Positions 34,338 through 42,778 of a DNA stretch of 64,000 nt are shown here, piece after piece. The position numbers and the translations under genes were made by a program. The notes below the pieces were generated by a model. That model saw only the letters and a program-made list of their open reading frames with translations, searched no databases and was not told where the DNA came from. This stretch comes from JAFGKK01 sp964521085 (GTDB lineage Bacteria > Chloroflexota > Anaerolineae > Anaerolineales > RBG-16-64-43), in assembly GCA_964521085.1 (NCBI GenBank), contig CAZFPL010000010.1, positions 1 to 64,000 on the forward strand, written 5' to 3'. Positions within the stretch are counted from its first letter, which is position 1. The number at the start of each line of letters is the position of its first letter.

Positions 34338-34394
34338 GGCGAATGTTGCCGATTGTACTATCAATAATTCCGGATTCCCCTCCCGAATTTTTCA

Positions 34395-34403
34395 TGTTAC
34401 AAT
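34395..34403 (+). promoter_or_regulatory. Extended -10 promoter of the metH leader
   Basis: TGT followed by TACAAT forms an extended -10 element about 40 bp upstream of the riboswitch; the -35 region 17 bp upstream (TTCCCC) is poor, as is common for extended -10 promoters. Confidence 0.45.
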
Positions 34404-34440
34404 ATCGTCCTGTTCTGACGGCGGGCCGATGGCCCGCCGA

Positions 34441-34561
34441 CTCATCCAGAGAGGCGGAGGGACCGGCCCGATGAAGCCTCGGCAACCAATCCGCTGATGC
34501 GGAGAAGGTGCCAACTCCGGCAGACCCCCGAGCCTGAAAGACGGGCAGTCTGGAAGATGAG
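34441..34561 (+). ncRNA. SAM-I (S-box) riboswitch
   Basis: The P1 stem is ctcatc (34441-34446) with gatgag (34556-34561). Between the arms are the S-box signatures agaggcggagggac, gatgaagcctcggcaacc, ggtgccaactccggcag and cctgaaag in the correct order. S-adenosylmethionine binding stabilises P1 and allows the terminator just downstream to form. Another hairpin (gcgggc...gcccgc, 34421-34437) precedes it. It controls metH, whose product feeds the SAM pool, giving feedback repression. Confidence 0.95.
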
Positions 34562-34579
34562 GAGCAAAGGTATCATTAA

Positions 34580-34606
34580 CCTCTCTTCCGGAGAGGTTTT
34601 TTTTAC
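34580..34606 (+). terminator. Expression-platform terminator of the SAM-I riboswitch
   Basis: A 7-bp stem (acctctc with gagaggt) around ttccg is followed by eight T. It lies 18 nt after the riboswitch P1 and 95 nt before the metH ATG. Confidence 0.9.
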
Positions 34607-34611
34607 CTCAC

Positions 34612-34682
34612 GCCTATCCCCTGCGCCCTCTCCCCCTCTCCTGGATTATTCCAGGAGAGGGGAACGGGGCCGGGGGCAGGGG
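34612..34682. repeat. GC-rich inverted repeat (hairpin element, copy 2)
   Basis: Long C-rich and G-rich arms with a perfect inner stem ctctcctgg/ccaggagag lie between the riboswitch terminator and the metH ribosome site. Same family as 2907-2962 and 62602-62657. Confidence 0.75.
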
Positions 34683-34700
34683 GTGAGGCAGGAGCATCGC

Positions 34701-37700
34701 ATGATCTTCGAACGCAGGTATCTGGAGACAATGGCGCAGCGCGTGCTGGTGCACGGCGGCGTGATGGGCTCCAACATCCAAAAACTCAACCTGACGGCCG
34801 AGGATTACGGCGGAAAGGCGACCGAGGGTTTGAACGATTACCTCGTGATCGTCAAACCGTCGGTGGTCACCGGCGTGCACCGGGCTTTCCTCGAGGCCGG
34901 GGTGGATGTGATCATCACCTGCTCGTTCCGCGCCAACCGGATCACCTTGAAGGAATACGGTCTGCAGGACAGGGTGCTTGAAATCACCCGCGCCGCGGCG
35001 CGGCTCGCACGCCAGTCGGCGGACGAATTTTCCACGCCCCGTCGGCAGCGCTTCGTGGTCGGCACGATCGGCCCGACCGGAAAGCTCCCCTCCGCGGACG
35101 ACCCGGACCTCTCCAATATTTCTTTCAATGAATTGGCCGACATCGCGCGCGAGCAGGCCGTCGGACTGATCGAGGGCGGATCGGACGCGATCGTGATCGA
35201 GACCTCGCAGGACCTGGTGGAATTGCGGTCCGCAATCATCGGTGTGCACAAGGCGTTCGCCGAGACCGGAAAGCGAATCCCGATCCAGGCCCAAGTGACG
35301 CTCGACACCACCGGCCGCATGCTGCTCGGGACCGACATCACCGCCGTGGCGGCGATCCTCGAGCGTCTGCCGGTCGAGGTGATCGGATTGAACTGCTCGA
35401 CCGGTCCGGAACACATGCGCGAGCCGGCGCGCTACTTGTGCGAACATTCCACCAAGTTCGTTTCCGTCATCCCCAACGCCGGCGTGCCGCTGAACATCGA
35501 CGGCCGGGCGGTGTACACGCTCGAGCCGGAACCGTTCGCCCGCGAGTTGGCGGAATTCGCGGAGAAGTTCGGCGCGAACGTGGTCGGCGGATGCTGCGGG
35601 ACGACGCCCGCCCATCTGGCGCGGCTGGTGGAACTCGTCGGCGGAAAGGCGCCGCTCCCGCATGCCATCCAGCCCGCGCCCGAACTCACCTCGGCGATGT
35701 GCGCCTTTCCGATGCGGCAGATCCCGCCGCCGCTCCTGATCGGCGAGCGGCTCAATACGCAGGGCAGCCGCAAGGTCAAGGAATTGCTGCTGGCGGACGA
35801 TTTTGACACGCTGGGGCAGATCGGCTGCGAGCAGACCGAGGGCGGGGCGCACGCACTCGATGTGTGCACCGCGCTGACCGAACGCGCCGACGAGGCGGAC
35901 CTGATGCGCCGGCTGGTGCATAAGCTGGCGCTCTCCGTCGATGCGCCGCTCGTCATCGACTCGACCGAAGAGGTGGTGGTTGAAGCGGCGCTCCAGGCCG
36001 CGCCGGGGCGCTGCCTGATTAATTCGATCAACCTGGAAGGCGGCCGAAAGCGGATTGATTCATACGTGCCGCTTGCCAAAGAGTACGGCGCGGCGTTGAT
36101 CGCACTCGCGATCGACGAGCAGGGGATGGCCAAGACGGCGCAGCGCAAGGTGGAAATCGCGCGCCGCATCCATGGGATCGTCACCGGCGAGTTCGGTCTG
36201 GCGCCGGAGGACCTGGTCTTCGACCTGCTGACCTTCACCCTCGCCACCGGGGAAGAGGAATTCGCCCGCTCCGCGATCGAGACGATCGAAGGAATCCGGC
36301 GGGTGAAGGAAGCGCTTCCCGGATCGTTCACCTCGCTGGGCGTGAGTAACGTTTCATTCGGGTTGACTCCCGCCGCGCGGGCCGTGCTCAATTCGGTCTT
36401 CCTGTATCACTGCGTGCAGGCGGGCCTGGATATGGCGATTGTCAATCCGCGGCAAATCACGCCCTATGCGGATATCCCCGCGCGCGAGCGCGAGCTGGCC
36501 GAGGACCTGATATTCGCGCGGCGCGCCGACGCACTGGCGCGGCTGATTGCCGGCTTCGAGGGCGCGGCCGCCAAGGCGGAGGCGCCGGATGAGAGCGGCC
36601 GGCTGCCGCTGGCGGAGCGAATCCCCTGGCGGATCATTCATCGCAAGCGGGAACATATGGAGGAGGAGATCGATGCGCTGATGGCGGAACGGTTGCCCGC
36701 CCCGGCTTCGCCGTGCGGGCCGGGGACGGCGGCCGGCGTTTCCGTCGAGCGGACGGTTCCGAATCCGGATTCCAATCGCATCGCAGTGGAGATTCTCAAC
36801 GCGGTCCTGCTTCCGGCGATGAAGGAGGTCGGCGATTTGTTCGGGAGGGGAGAGCTCATTCTGCCCTTCGTCCTGCAATCGGCCGAAGTGATGAAGCGCG
36901 CGGTCACCCATCTGGAGCGCTACCTCGAACGCGCCGGGGGTGTGACCAAGGGGAAACTGGTTCTGGCGACGGTCTACGGCGATGTGCACGACATCGGCAA
37001 AAACCTGGTGAAAACGATTCTCGCCAACAACGGATTCACGGTGATCGACCTCGGCAAGCAGGTGCCGGTGGAGACGATCGTCGCCAAGGCGGCGGAGGAA
37101 AAGGCCGATGCGATCGGGCTTTCGGCGCTGCTGGTTTCCACCAGCCGCCAGATGCCGCTGGTGGTCCAGGAATTGCACCGCAAAGGCGCGCAAACGCCGG
37201 TCCTGATCGGAGGCGCGGCGATCAACCGCTCCTTCGGCAGGCGGATTCTCTTCACGGAGGAACATCAACCTTATGCGGGTGGCGTATTCTATTGCAAAGA
37301 CGCCTTCGAGGGACTGGAGACGATGGAGCGTTTGCGCGATCCCGCGCGGCGCGAGGAAACAATCCGCGCCAATCAGATCGAAGCGGAAGATGAGAAGCGT
37401 CCGATTCCGGTTTCCATCGCCGCGGGAACGCCTCCGCGGTCCGACGTGGCCGCGCGCCGCGTTCCGATCCCCGTTCCACCGTCATACGGCGTGCGTGTTT
37501 TGGGCGAGATGCCGCTGAACCTGGTTCTGGAGCGGCTCGACCGCGACGAACTCTACCGGCTTTCGTGGGGCGCCAAGAACGCGCATGGGGAGGAATGGGA
37601 GCGGCTGAAGAGGGAATTCTCGTCCCGGCTGCAGGCGATGAAACGCGAAGCCTTGCGCGATCCGTGGCTGCGCCCGCAGGGAGTCTACGGGTATTTCCCG

Positions 37701-38246
37701 GCCCAATCCGCGGGCGACGACCTGATCGTGTACGATCCGGCGTCGGCGAAAGAAAAAACGCCGCGCGAACTCGTACGCTTTTCCTTCCCGCGCCAGCCGG
37801 AGCAGGACCGATTGTGCCTGGCGGATTATTTCGCGCCGGTCGATTCCGGAATGATGGATCTGGCGGTCTTCCAGGTGGTGACGGTGGGCAGGGAAGCAAC
37901 CGCGCGGTTCGAGAAACTTCAGTCGGCCGATGAATATTCGGACGGATATTTCCTGCACGGCCTTGCGGTGCAGACGGCGGAGGCGGCGGCCGAATATTTG
38001 CATCAAATCATCCGGAAGGAACTGAAGTTGCCCCCGGATCAGGGCAAGCGCTACTCGTGGGGCTATCCCGCGATCCCATCGCTCGAGGACCACCGTAAAG
38101 TGTTCGATCTGCTGCCGGCGGAGAAGGAACTCGGCATGGCGCTGACGCCCGCGTTCCAGCTCGTGCCGGAACAATCCACCGCCGCGATTGTGATCCATCA
38201 CCCGGAGGCGAGGTACTTCCTCGTGCCGCAGGCGCGGCGGGGATGA
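34701..38246 (+). CDS. metH: Cobalamin-dependent methionine synthase
   Basis: 1181 residues. Transfers the methyl group of 5-methyl-THF to homocysteine through methylcobalamin. Domains: homocysteine-binding (1 to about 320) with zinc ligands Cys232 (LNCSTGP) and Cys298-Cys299 (GGCCGTT); pterin-binding (about 340-620) with INSINLEGG; cobalamin cap and binding domain with the lower-ligand His763 in DVHDIGKN; and the C-terminal reactivation domain with YGYFPAQS. All four E. coli-type modules are present. I start at ATG 34701, which has AGGAG upstream and lies after the riboswitch; the longer frame from 34497 runs through the riboswitch and is not coding. It heads a one-carbon/methionine gene group. 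Confidence 0.97.
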   Translation: MIFERRYLETMAQRVLVHGGVMGSNIQKLNLTAEDYGGKATEGLNDYLVIVKPSVVTGVHRAFLEAGVDVIITCSFRANRITLKEYGLQDRVLEITRAAARLARQSADEFSTPRRQRFVVGTIGPTGKLPSADDPDLSNISFNELADIAREQAVGLIEGGSDAIVIETSQDLVELRSAIIGVHKAFAETGKRIPIQAQVTLDTTGRMLLGTDITAVAAILERLPVEVIGLNCSTGPEHMREPARYLCEHSTKFVSVIPNAGVPLNIDGRAVYTLEPEPFARELAEFAEKFGANVVGGCCGTTPAHLARLVELVGGKAPLPHAIQPAPELTSAMCAFPMRQIPPPLLIGERLNTQGSRKVKELLLADDFDTLGQIGCEQTEGGAHALDVCTALTERADEADLMRRLVHKLALSVDAPLVIDSTEEVVVEAALQAAPGRCLINSINLEGGRKRIDSYVPLAKEYGAALIALAIDEQGMAKTAQRKVEIARRIHGIVTGEFGLAPEDLVFDLLTFTLATGEEEFARSAIETIEGIRRVKEALPGSFTSLGVSNVSFGLTPAARAVLNSVFLYHCVQAGLDMAIVNPRQITPYADIPARERELAEDLIFARRADALARLIAGFEGAAAKAEAPDESGRLPLAERIPWRIIHRKREHMEEEIDALMAERLPAPASPCGPGTAAGVSVERTVPNPDSNRIAVEILNAVLLPAMKEVGDLFGRGELILPFVLQSAEVMKRAVTHLERYLERAGGVTKGKLVLATVYGDVHDIGKNLVKTILANNGFTVIDLGKQVPVETIVAKAAEEKADAIGLSALLVSTSRQMPLVVQELHRKGAQTPVLIGGAAINRSFGRRILFTEEHQPYAGGVFYCKDAFEGLETMERLRDPARREETIRANQIEAEDEKRPIPVSIAAGTPPRSDVAARRVPIPVPPSYGVRVLGEMPLNLVLERLDRDELYRLSWGAKNAHGEEWERLKREFSSRLQAMKREALRDPWLRPQGVYGYFPAQSAGDDLIVYDPASAKEKTPRELVRFSFPRQPEQDRLCLADYFAPVDSGMMDLAVFQVVTVGREATARFEKLQSADEYSDGYFLHGLAVQTAEAAAEYLHQIIRKELKLPPDQGKRYSWGYPAIPSLEDHRKVFDLLPAEKELGMALTPAFQLVPEQSTAAIVIHHPEARYFLVPQARRG

Positions 38247-38254
38247 CGGAGTCT

Positions 38255-38428
38255 CATAGCATTCGTTACCGATTCCTCGCCCCGAAAAACGCCGGGGCTC
38301 GAAATGACATACTGCATATGTCATTCCGAGGAGCCCTGAAAGGGCGACGAGGAATCGGTTGCGAATGATTGTGGAAAGGCGGGATTTGCTAGAGGAGTCA
38401 CCGACTCCTCGGCCTCCGGCCTCGGAGT
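38255..38428. repeat. MITE-like inverted repeat between metH and the LysE gene
   Basis: Outer arms cattcgttaccgattcctcg (about 38261-38280) and cgaggaatcggttgcgaatg (about 38350-38369) are imperfect reverse complements about 70 bp apart. Between them are further inverted pieces (ccccg...cgggg; tgacatactgcatatgtca). A last small hairpin ends in ctcggagtga, whose ggag serves as the ribosome site of the next gene. Confidence 0.75.
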
Positions 38429-38431
38429 GAC

Positions 38432-39043
38432 ATGTTCAGCTACATCCTTCAAGGCCTGACATACGGTTTCGCCGCCGCGGTCCAACCCGGCCCGCTGCAG
38501 GCGTACATCCTCCTCCAGGCATTGAAGAACGGCTGGCGGCGGACGATTGTTTACGCACTCGTTCCACTGCTGAGTGACCTGCCGATCATCACGCTGGTGG
38601 TGTTCGTGATGGCGATGATCCCGCACGCATGGGTGATCGCGTTGAGGGTGATCGGCGGGGTATTCCTGCTGTATCTCGCGGTGAATGCGCTTCGCACCGC
38701 TTGGAAACCTCCGGAGGAGAAGGCCGCCCCGGAAGGGTCCCCATCGCGGGGTTTGTTCCAAGCGGTGTTGATCAACCTCTTGAACCCCAATCCGTATTTA
38801 TTCTGGAGTCTGGTGACGGGTCCGATTCTGCTGACCGGTTGGAAGGAATCACCCGTCTACGGGATTGGAATGCTTGCGGCATTCTATGCGACGATGGTTC
38901 TGATCAATGCCATCATCATCCTCGTGGTTTCGATCGCGCATCGTTTTAATCCCAGGCTGAGGCAGGTTCTCATGTTCCTGTCTGCCGTCGGGCTGGGGGT
39001 GTTCGGCGTATATCAATTGTGGATGGGGATTGCGGCGGTTTAG
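38432..39043 (+). CDS. LysE/RhtB family amino-acid exporter
   Basis: 203 residues with six membrane segments. The N-terminal YGFAAAVQPGPLQAYILLQAL with its PGP motif and the NLLNPNPYLFW motif in the middle define the LysE superfamily. It may export methionine, homocysteine or another amino acid; the position after metH makes a sulfur amino acid plausible, as an inference. The ribosome site GGAG lies inside a small hairpin of the preceding repeat. Confidence 0.85.
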   Translation: MFSYILQGLTYGFAAAVQPGPLQAYILLQALKNGWRRTIVYALVPLLSDLPIITLVVFVMAMIPHAWVIALRVIGGVFLLYLAVNALRTAWKPPEEKAAPEGSPSRGLFQAVLINLLNPNPYLFWSLVTGPILLTGWKESPVYGIGMLAAFYATMVLINAIIILVVSIAHRFNPRLRQVLMFLSAVGLGVFGVYQLWMGIAAV

Positions 39044-39070
39044 CGTGTATTGGACGAAGACCTGTCAGGC

Positions 39071-39820
39071 ATGGAGGATAACGGAGGAGCGGTGACGGGA
39101 TTTGAAAACTCCAATTGGGCGCGGCCGGAGTACTCCCGCGAGTACCGCGAAAACGCCGATAATTTCATCCCGGAGAGGAAAACCCTCCTGCGCATTGCCG
39201 CATCGTTCTACCGGAATTTTATGCGGGATGGCGGGGTAAAGCGAATCCTCGACCTTGGCTGCGGAGATGGGATCCTCGCGGAGACGCTGCTGCAAGAGGA
39301 CCGGAATGGGGAGATCGTCCTTGCCGACGGTTCCGCCGAGATGATCGCCTCCGCCAGGCAACGTCTTTCGGGCATGCGGAACGTTGAGTTTTACCAGAAT
39401 ACTTTCGAGGATGTCGTCTCCGGCAAATTCCGGCCCAAGCCGTTTGACTTTATCGCCTCCGCCTTCGCCATCCACCACTTGGATATGCCTGAAAAAGCCC
39501 GGTTGTACCAATCGATCGAAAGATTGTTGAATCCCGGCGGCTTCTTTCTGAACATCGATGCCGCGACATCCGGGCCGTTCACCGATTGGTATTACCAATT
39601 GTGGAAGGAATGGATCTTGACGCACGAGGAATCGACCAAACCGGAGGAGTCGGCGGCGGATGTTCCCGCGCATGCCAGGGCCAAACCGGAAAACCACTAC
39701 GATTCCCTGCAGGACCAGTTGGATGCATTGAAGAGTGCGGGATTTGTCGATGTGGAATGCCATTATAAATTCGGGATGTTCGCGATCTTTGGGGGGCGGA
39801 AGGCGGGTGGCGCGAAATGA
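39071..39820 (+). CDS. Class I SAM-dependent methyltransferase
   Basis: About 249 residues. The SAM-binding loop is ILDLGCGDGILAETLL, followed by VLADGSAEMIASAR and FAIHHLDMPEKARLYQSIERLLNPGGFFLN, so it is a small-molecule methyltransferase of the UbiE/Methyltransf_25 kind. Start candidates are ATG 39071 and a GTG at 39092 that has a very strong GGAGGAG directly upstream. The stop overlaps the following fusion gene by 4 bp (ATGA), so both are coupled. The substrate is unknown; it would consume SAM made from the methionine the neighbours produce. Confidence 0.82.
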   Translation: MEDNGGAVTGFENSNWARPEYSREYRENADNFIPERKTLLRIAASFYRNFMRDGGVKRILDLGCGDGILAETLLQEDRNGEIVLADGSAEMIASARQRLSGMRNVEFYQNTFEDVVSGKFRPKPFDFIASAFAIHHLDMPEKARLYQSIERLLNPGGFFLNIDAATSGPFTDWYYQLWKEWILTHEESTKPEESAADVPAHARAKPENHYDSLQDQLDALKSAGFVDVECHYKFGMFAIFGGRKAGGAK

Positions 39821-41676
39821 CGAACCGTTTTCTTCAATCGCTCTCCGCGGCCGGCGGCAGACCCCTTCTGGCCGACGGCGCGATGGGCACGCTGCTGGTC
39901 GCGCGCGGCATTGCGCCGGATGCGAATATCGATCAGCTCAACCTTACGGATCCCGAACGGATCGCGCAGGCGCACCGGGATTATCTCGCAGCGGGCGCGC
40001 AGATCATAGAAGCCAACACGTTCGGCGCGAACCGCTACAAACTCGCGGCGGCCGGGCTGGATGACATGCTGAAAAAGATAATCCACGCCGGTGTGGAAAT
40101 CGCCCGGCGGGAAACCGGAACCGGTACAGACCGCGCACTCGTTGCGGGAAGCATCGGACCGCTCGGAGTCCGCCTCGCGCCATATGGGCGCGTGAAGCCG
40201 GACCAGGCGGAAGACGCGTTCCGCGAGCAGGCATCGATCCTTCTTCAATCCGGCGTCGATCTGGTACTGATCGAGACGATGAGCGACGTGCGCGAGGCGC
40301 TTGCGGCTCTCAAGGCGGTGCGGGAGGCGGACGCGGATTTCGCCGGCGTAAGCTTCACCTTCACCCGCGACGGATTGACCCTGCTCGGCGATTCTCCTGC
40401 GGAGGTTGCGCGCGCCGCTTCAGAGGCGGGCGCGGATCTGATCGGCGTGAACTGCTCGAGCGGCCCGGCGCAGGCGATCCGCATCCTGCAGGCGATGCGC
40501 GCGGCGGCACCCGGGGCGCGCTTCTCGGCGATGCCGAACGCCGGCTGGCCGGAAAGGATCGGCGGGCGGATCCTCTACCCGGCGGGAGCGGAATATTTCG
40601 GCAAGTATGCAGCGGCCTTTGCCGAAGCGGGCGCCAGTGTCATCGGCGGGTGCTGCGGGACGACCCCGGAGCATATTGCCGCGATGCGGACATCGCTTGA
40701 TTCCTTCACGCCGGAGAAGGCGGGCACGGCGGTCGTCGTCGAAGCGGCGCCGGAAGAACGGATCGCCGTTTCTCCGGAGCCCACCCAGTTCGCCGCCAAG
40801 CTCGCAAGCGGGAAGTTCACCATCAGCGTCGAGGTCGACCCGCCGAAGGGATTCTCGACGCACAAACTGATGGCCGGAGCGAGTACGCTGGCCGAAGCGG
40901 GCGCGGATGTGATCAACGTGGCCGACAGTCCGATGGCGCGCATGCGGATGAGCCCGTGGGCGGTGTGTCATTTGATCCAGGAAAAATTCGGGATCGAGAC
41001 GGTCCTGCACTTCCCGACCCGCGGGCGGAGCCTGCTGCGGCTGCAGGGGGATCTGCTCGCCGCGCACGCGCTGGGCGTGCGGAACCTCTTTGTGGTGATG
41101 GGAGACCCGACCGCGATCGGTGATTTCCCGCAGGCGGCCGATAATTACGACATCGTCCCTTCCGGGCTGATCCGCATGATCAAGCAATCCTTCAACCAGG
41201 GATTGGATCACGCCGGAAAGGATATCGGCGCGCCGACCGCTTTCTTCGTCGGCTGTGCGCTCAATCTTTGTTCGAGCACGCCGGAAAATGAGATGAAGAA
41301 CCTGCACAAAAAACTCGAAGCCGGCGCGGATTTCATCCTCACCCAGCCGGTCTTCGAACCGGAGTGTGCATCCGCCTTTTTGGAATCATTCCGGCACGAG
41401 TACGGCGCACTCGCGGCGCCGGTGCTGGCGGGGATCATGCCGCTGTATGGGGCGAAACACGCCGTCTTCCTGCACAACGAGGTGCCGGGGATGTCGATCC
41501 CGGAGGCGGTCCGTGTGCGCATCGAACGTGCGGGCGCGCGCGCGCCGGAGGAGGGGGTGCGGATCGCGGTGGAGTTGCTGAAGGATCTGCGCGGGATCGT
41601 GCAGGGGGCGTACCTCATGCCGCCCTTCGGGCGTTTTGATTTGGCGGCGGAGGTGATCGAAAGTCTGATAGGTTGA
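39817..41676 (+). CDS. Bifunctional homocysteine S-methyltransferase / methylenetetrahydrofolate reductase
   Basis: 619 residues. The N-terminal half (about 1-300) is a homocysteine methyltransferase domain with GAMGTLL, Cys in VNCSSGP and the zinc pair GGCCGTTPEH. The C-terminal half (about 320-619) is a MetF-type TIM barrel beginning FTISVEVDPPKGFSTHK with flavin- and folate-site text such as FPTRGRSLLRLQGDLL and LTQPVFEP. This is the YitJ-like fusion. The MTHFR part makes 5-methyl-THF for MetH. It is coupled to the upstream methyltransferase, so one operon likely holds both methyl supply and use. Confidence 0.93.
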   Translation: MTNRFLQSLSAAGGRPLLADGAMGTLLVARGIAPDANIDQLNLTDPERIAQAHRDYLAAGAQIIEANTFGANRYKLAAAGLDDMLKKIIHAGVEIARRETGTGTDRALVAGSIGPLGVRLAPYGRVKPDQAEDAFREQASILLQSGVDLVLIETMSDVREALAALKAVREADADFAGVSFTFTRDGLTLLGDSPAEVARAASEAGADLIGVNCSSGPAQAIRILQAMRAAAPGARFSAMPNAGWPERIGGRILYPAGAEYFGKYAAAFAEAGASVIGGCCGTTPEHIAAMRTSLDSFTPEKAGTAVVVEAAPEERIAVSPEPTQFAAKLASGKFTISVEVDPPKGFSTHKLMAGASTLAEAGADVINVADSPMARMRMSPWAVCHLIQEKFGIETVLHFPTRGRSLLRLQGDLLAAHALGVRNLFVVMGDPTAIGDFPQAADNYDIVPSGLIRMIKQSFNQGLDHAGKDIGAPTAFFVGCALNLCSSTPENEMKNLHKKLEAGADFILTQPVFEPECASAFLESFRHEYGALAAPVLAGIMPLYGAKHAVFLHNEVPGMSIPEAVRVRIERAGARAPEEGVRIAVELLKDLRGIVQGAYLMPPFGRFDLAAEVIESLIG

Positions 41677-41809
41677 GCATGCCGAGGCCAAAGCCGGAGG
41701 AGCATGGCAATATCCCGCACGATCTCAAGGATCCCCCCTCAAGTTTTCACGCGGCAGAAAGCGGGGGAACACTCAACCCGCGAAACGGGATAAGTCTCGG
41801 GAGGAATCG

Positions 41810-42730
41810 ATGAGAAATTTTTTCCTCTCCCCGGACGGGCGGATTCGTCTTCTTTGGCGGCTGGTTCTTTATTTCGCCCTGTTCCTGGCCATAGCCGCGA
41901 TCGCCCATTATGGTATCCGGCGCCCATTGACCGAGGGACTGGGCGTTCCGTTGATCTTGGGAAACTTGATCTTCGCCGTTTTTTATATCGCCGCCACAAT
42001 GGGGCTGACCCGGTTCTTCCGCAGTCGCGTCGACCGAAAACCTTGGAGCGGCATGGCGCTTGGAGCCTTTCGAGACCATGGGAAAGATTTTTTGGGAGGA
42101 TTGATCCTTGCCGCCGGCATGACCGGGCTGATTTTTCTCATCGGTGAGGCGAACGGAGGGATGCTCATCGCCGGCGTCGAATCTCAATCTTTGGATGGAT
42201 GGCCGGTGGTTGTGTTCTTACTGGCGGTGGCGGTCAGCAATTTCGCCGTTGGATTTTCGGAAGAACTTTCCATGCGCGGGTATATCTTTCAGAATTCGGC
42301 CGAGCAGTTGCCCGTCTGGTTCGCAGTTCTCCTCAACGGCTGGATCTTCGGGGCGGGGCATTTCACCTCCAAGGATTTCAGCTTTGTGATTGTTCTCCTG
42401 ATGCCGCTGGTGGTCGCCTTCCTGGCGTTTGCCCGCCTGTGGACCGGCAGCATCTGGCTGGCCATCGGCTGGCACACCGGATGGAACTTCCTGCAATCCG
42501 ATGTGTTGGGGATCGCGGGCAAAGGGCTTTGGAAAGTGAATCTGAGCGATATGGATGCTTGGGGCGGGAACCAACTGCTCGTCCTCATTTTGGCAGATGT
42601 ATTTTTCCTTGTCCTTGTTCTCTCCAGGCGCATTCGTCTGCGCGGAAAGCTTGGGGAGGACGGCTCGCAGAAGCCGGTTATTCCGCCAATGCCGCCTTTG
42701 GAGACCCTTAATCCCGGCGTCGAAAAATAG
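41810..42730 (+). CDS. CPBP family intramembrane metalloprotease
   Basis: 306 residues, about eight membrane segments, with the motifs EELSMRG (EExxxR), FGAGH (FxxxH) and HTGWN (HxxxN). The membrane core resembles the protein at 15516-16412 only in motifs, so they are distant paralogues. GGGAGG lies before the ATG. It stands between the one-carbon genes and a terminator; its target is unknown. Confidence 0.88.
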   Translation: MRNFFLSPDGRIRLLWRLVLYFALFLAIAAIAHYGIRRPLTEGLGVPLILGNLIFAVFYIAATMGLTRFFRSRVDRKPWSGMALGAFRDHGKDFLGGLILAAGMTGLIFLIGEANGGMLIAGVESQSLDGWPVVVFLLAVAVSNFAVGFSEELSMRGYIFQNSAEQLPVWFAVLLNGWIFGAGHFTSKDFSFVIVLLMPLVVAFLAFARLWTGSIWLAIGWHTGWNFLQSDVLGIAGKGLWKVNLSDMDAWGGNQLLVLILADVFFLVLVLSRRIRLRGKLGEDGSQKPVIPPMPPLETLNPGVEK

Positions 42731-42757
42731 AAAACCGCCCATAAAGGCGGTTTTTCG
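42731..42757. terminator. Intrinsic terminator after the CPBP protease
   Basis: A 9-bp perfect stem (42731-42739 with 42746-42754), 6-nt loop and T-run. It lies between convergent genes and also has an A-rich left arm, so it may serve both strands. Confidence 0.88.
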
Positions 42758-42778
42758 TTCGTAGCGGCTGCGCGTGAG

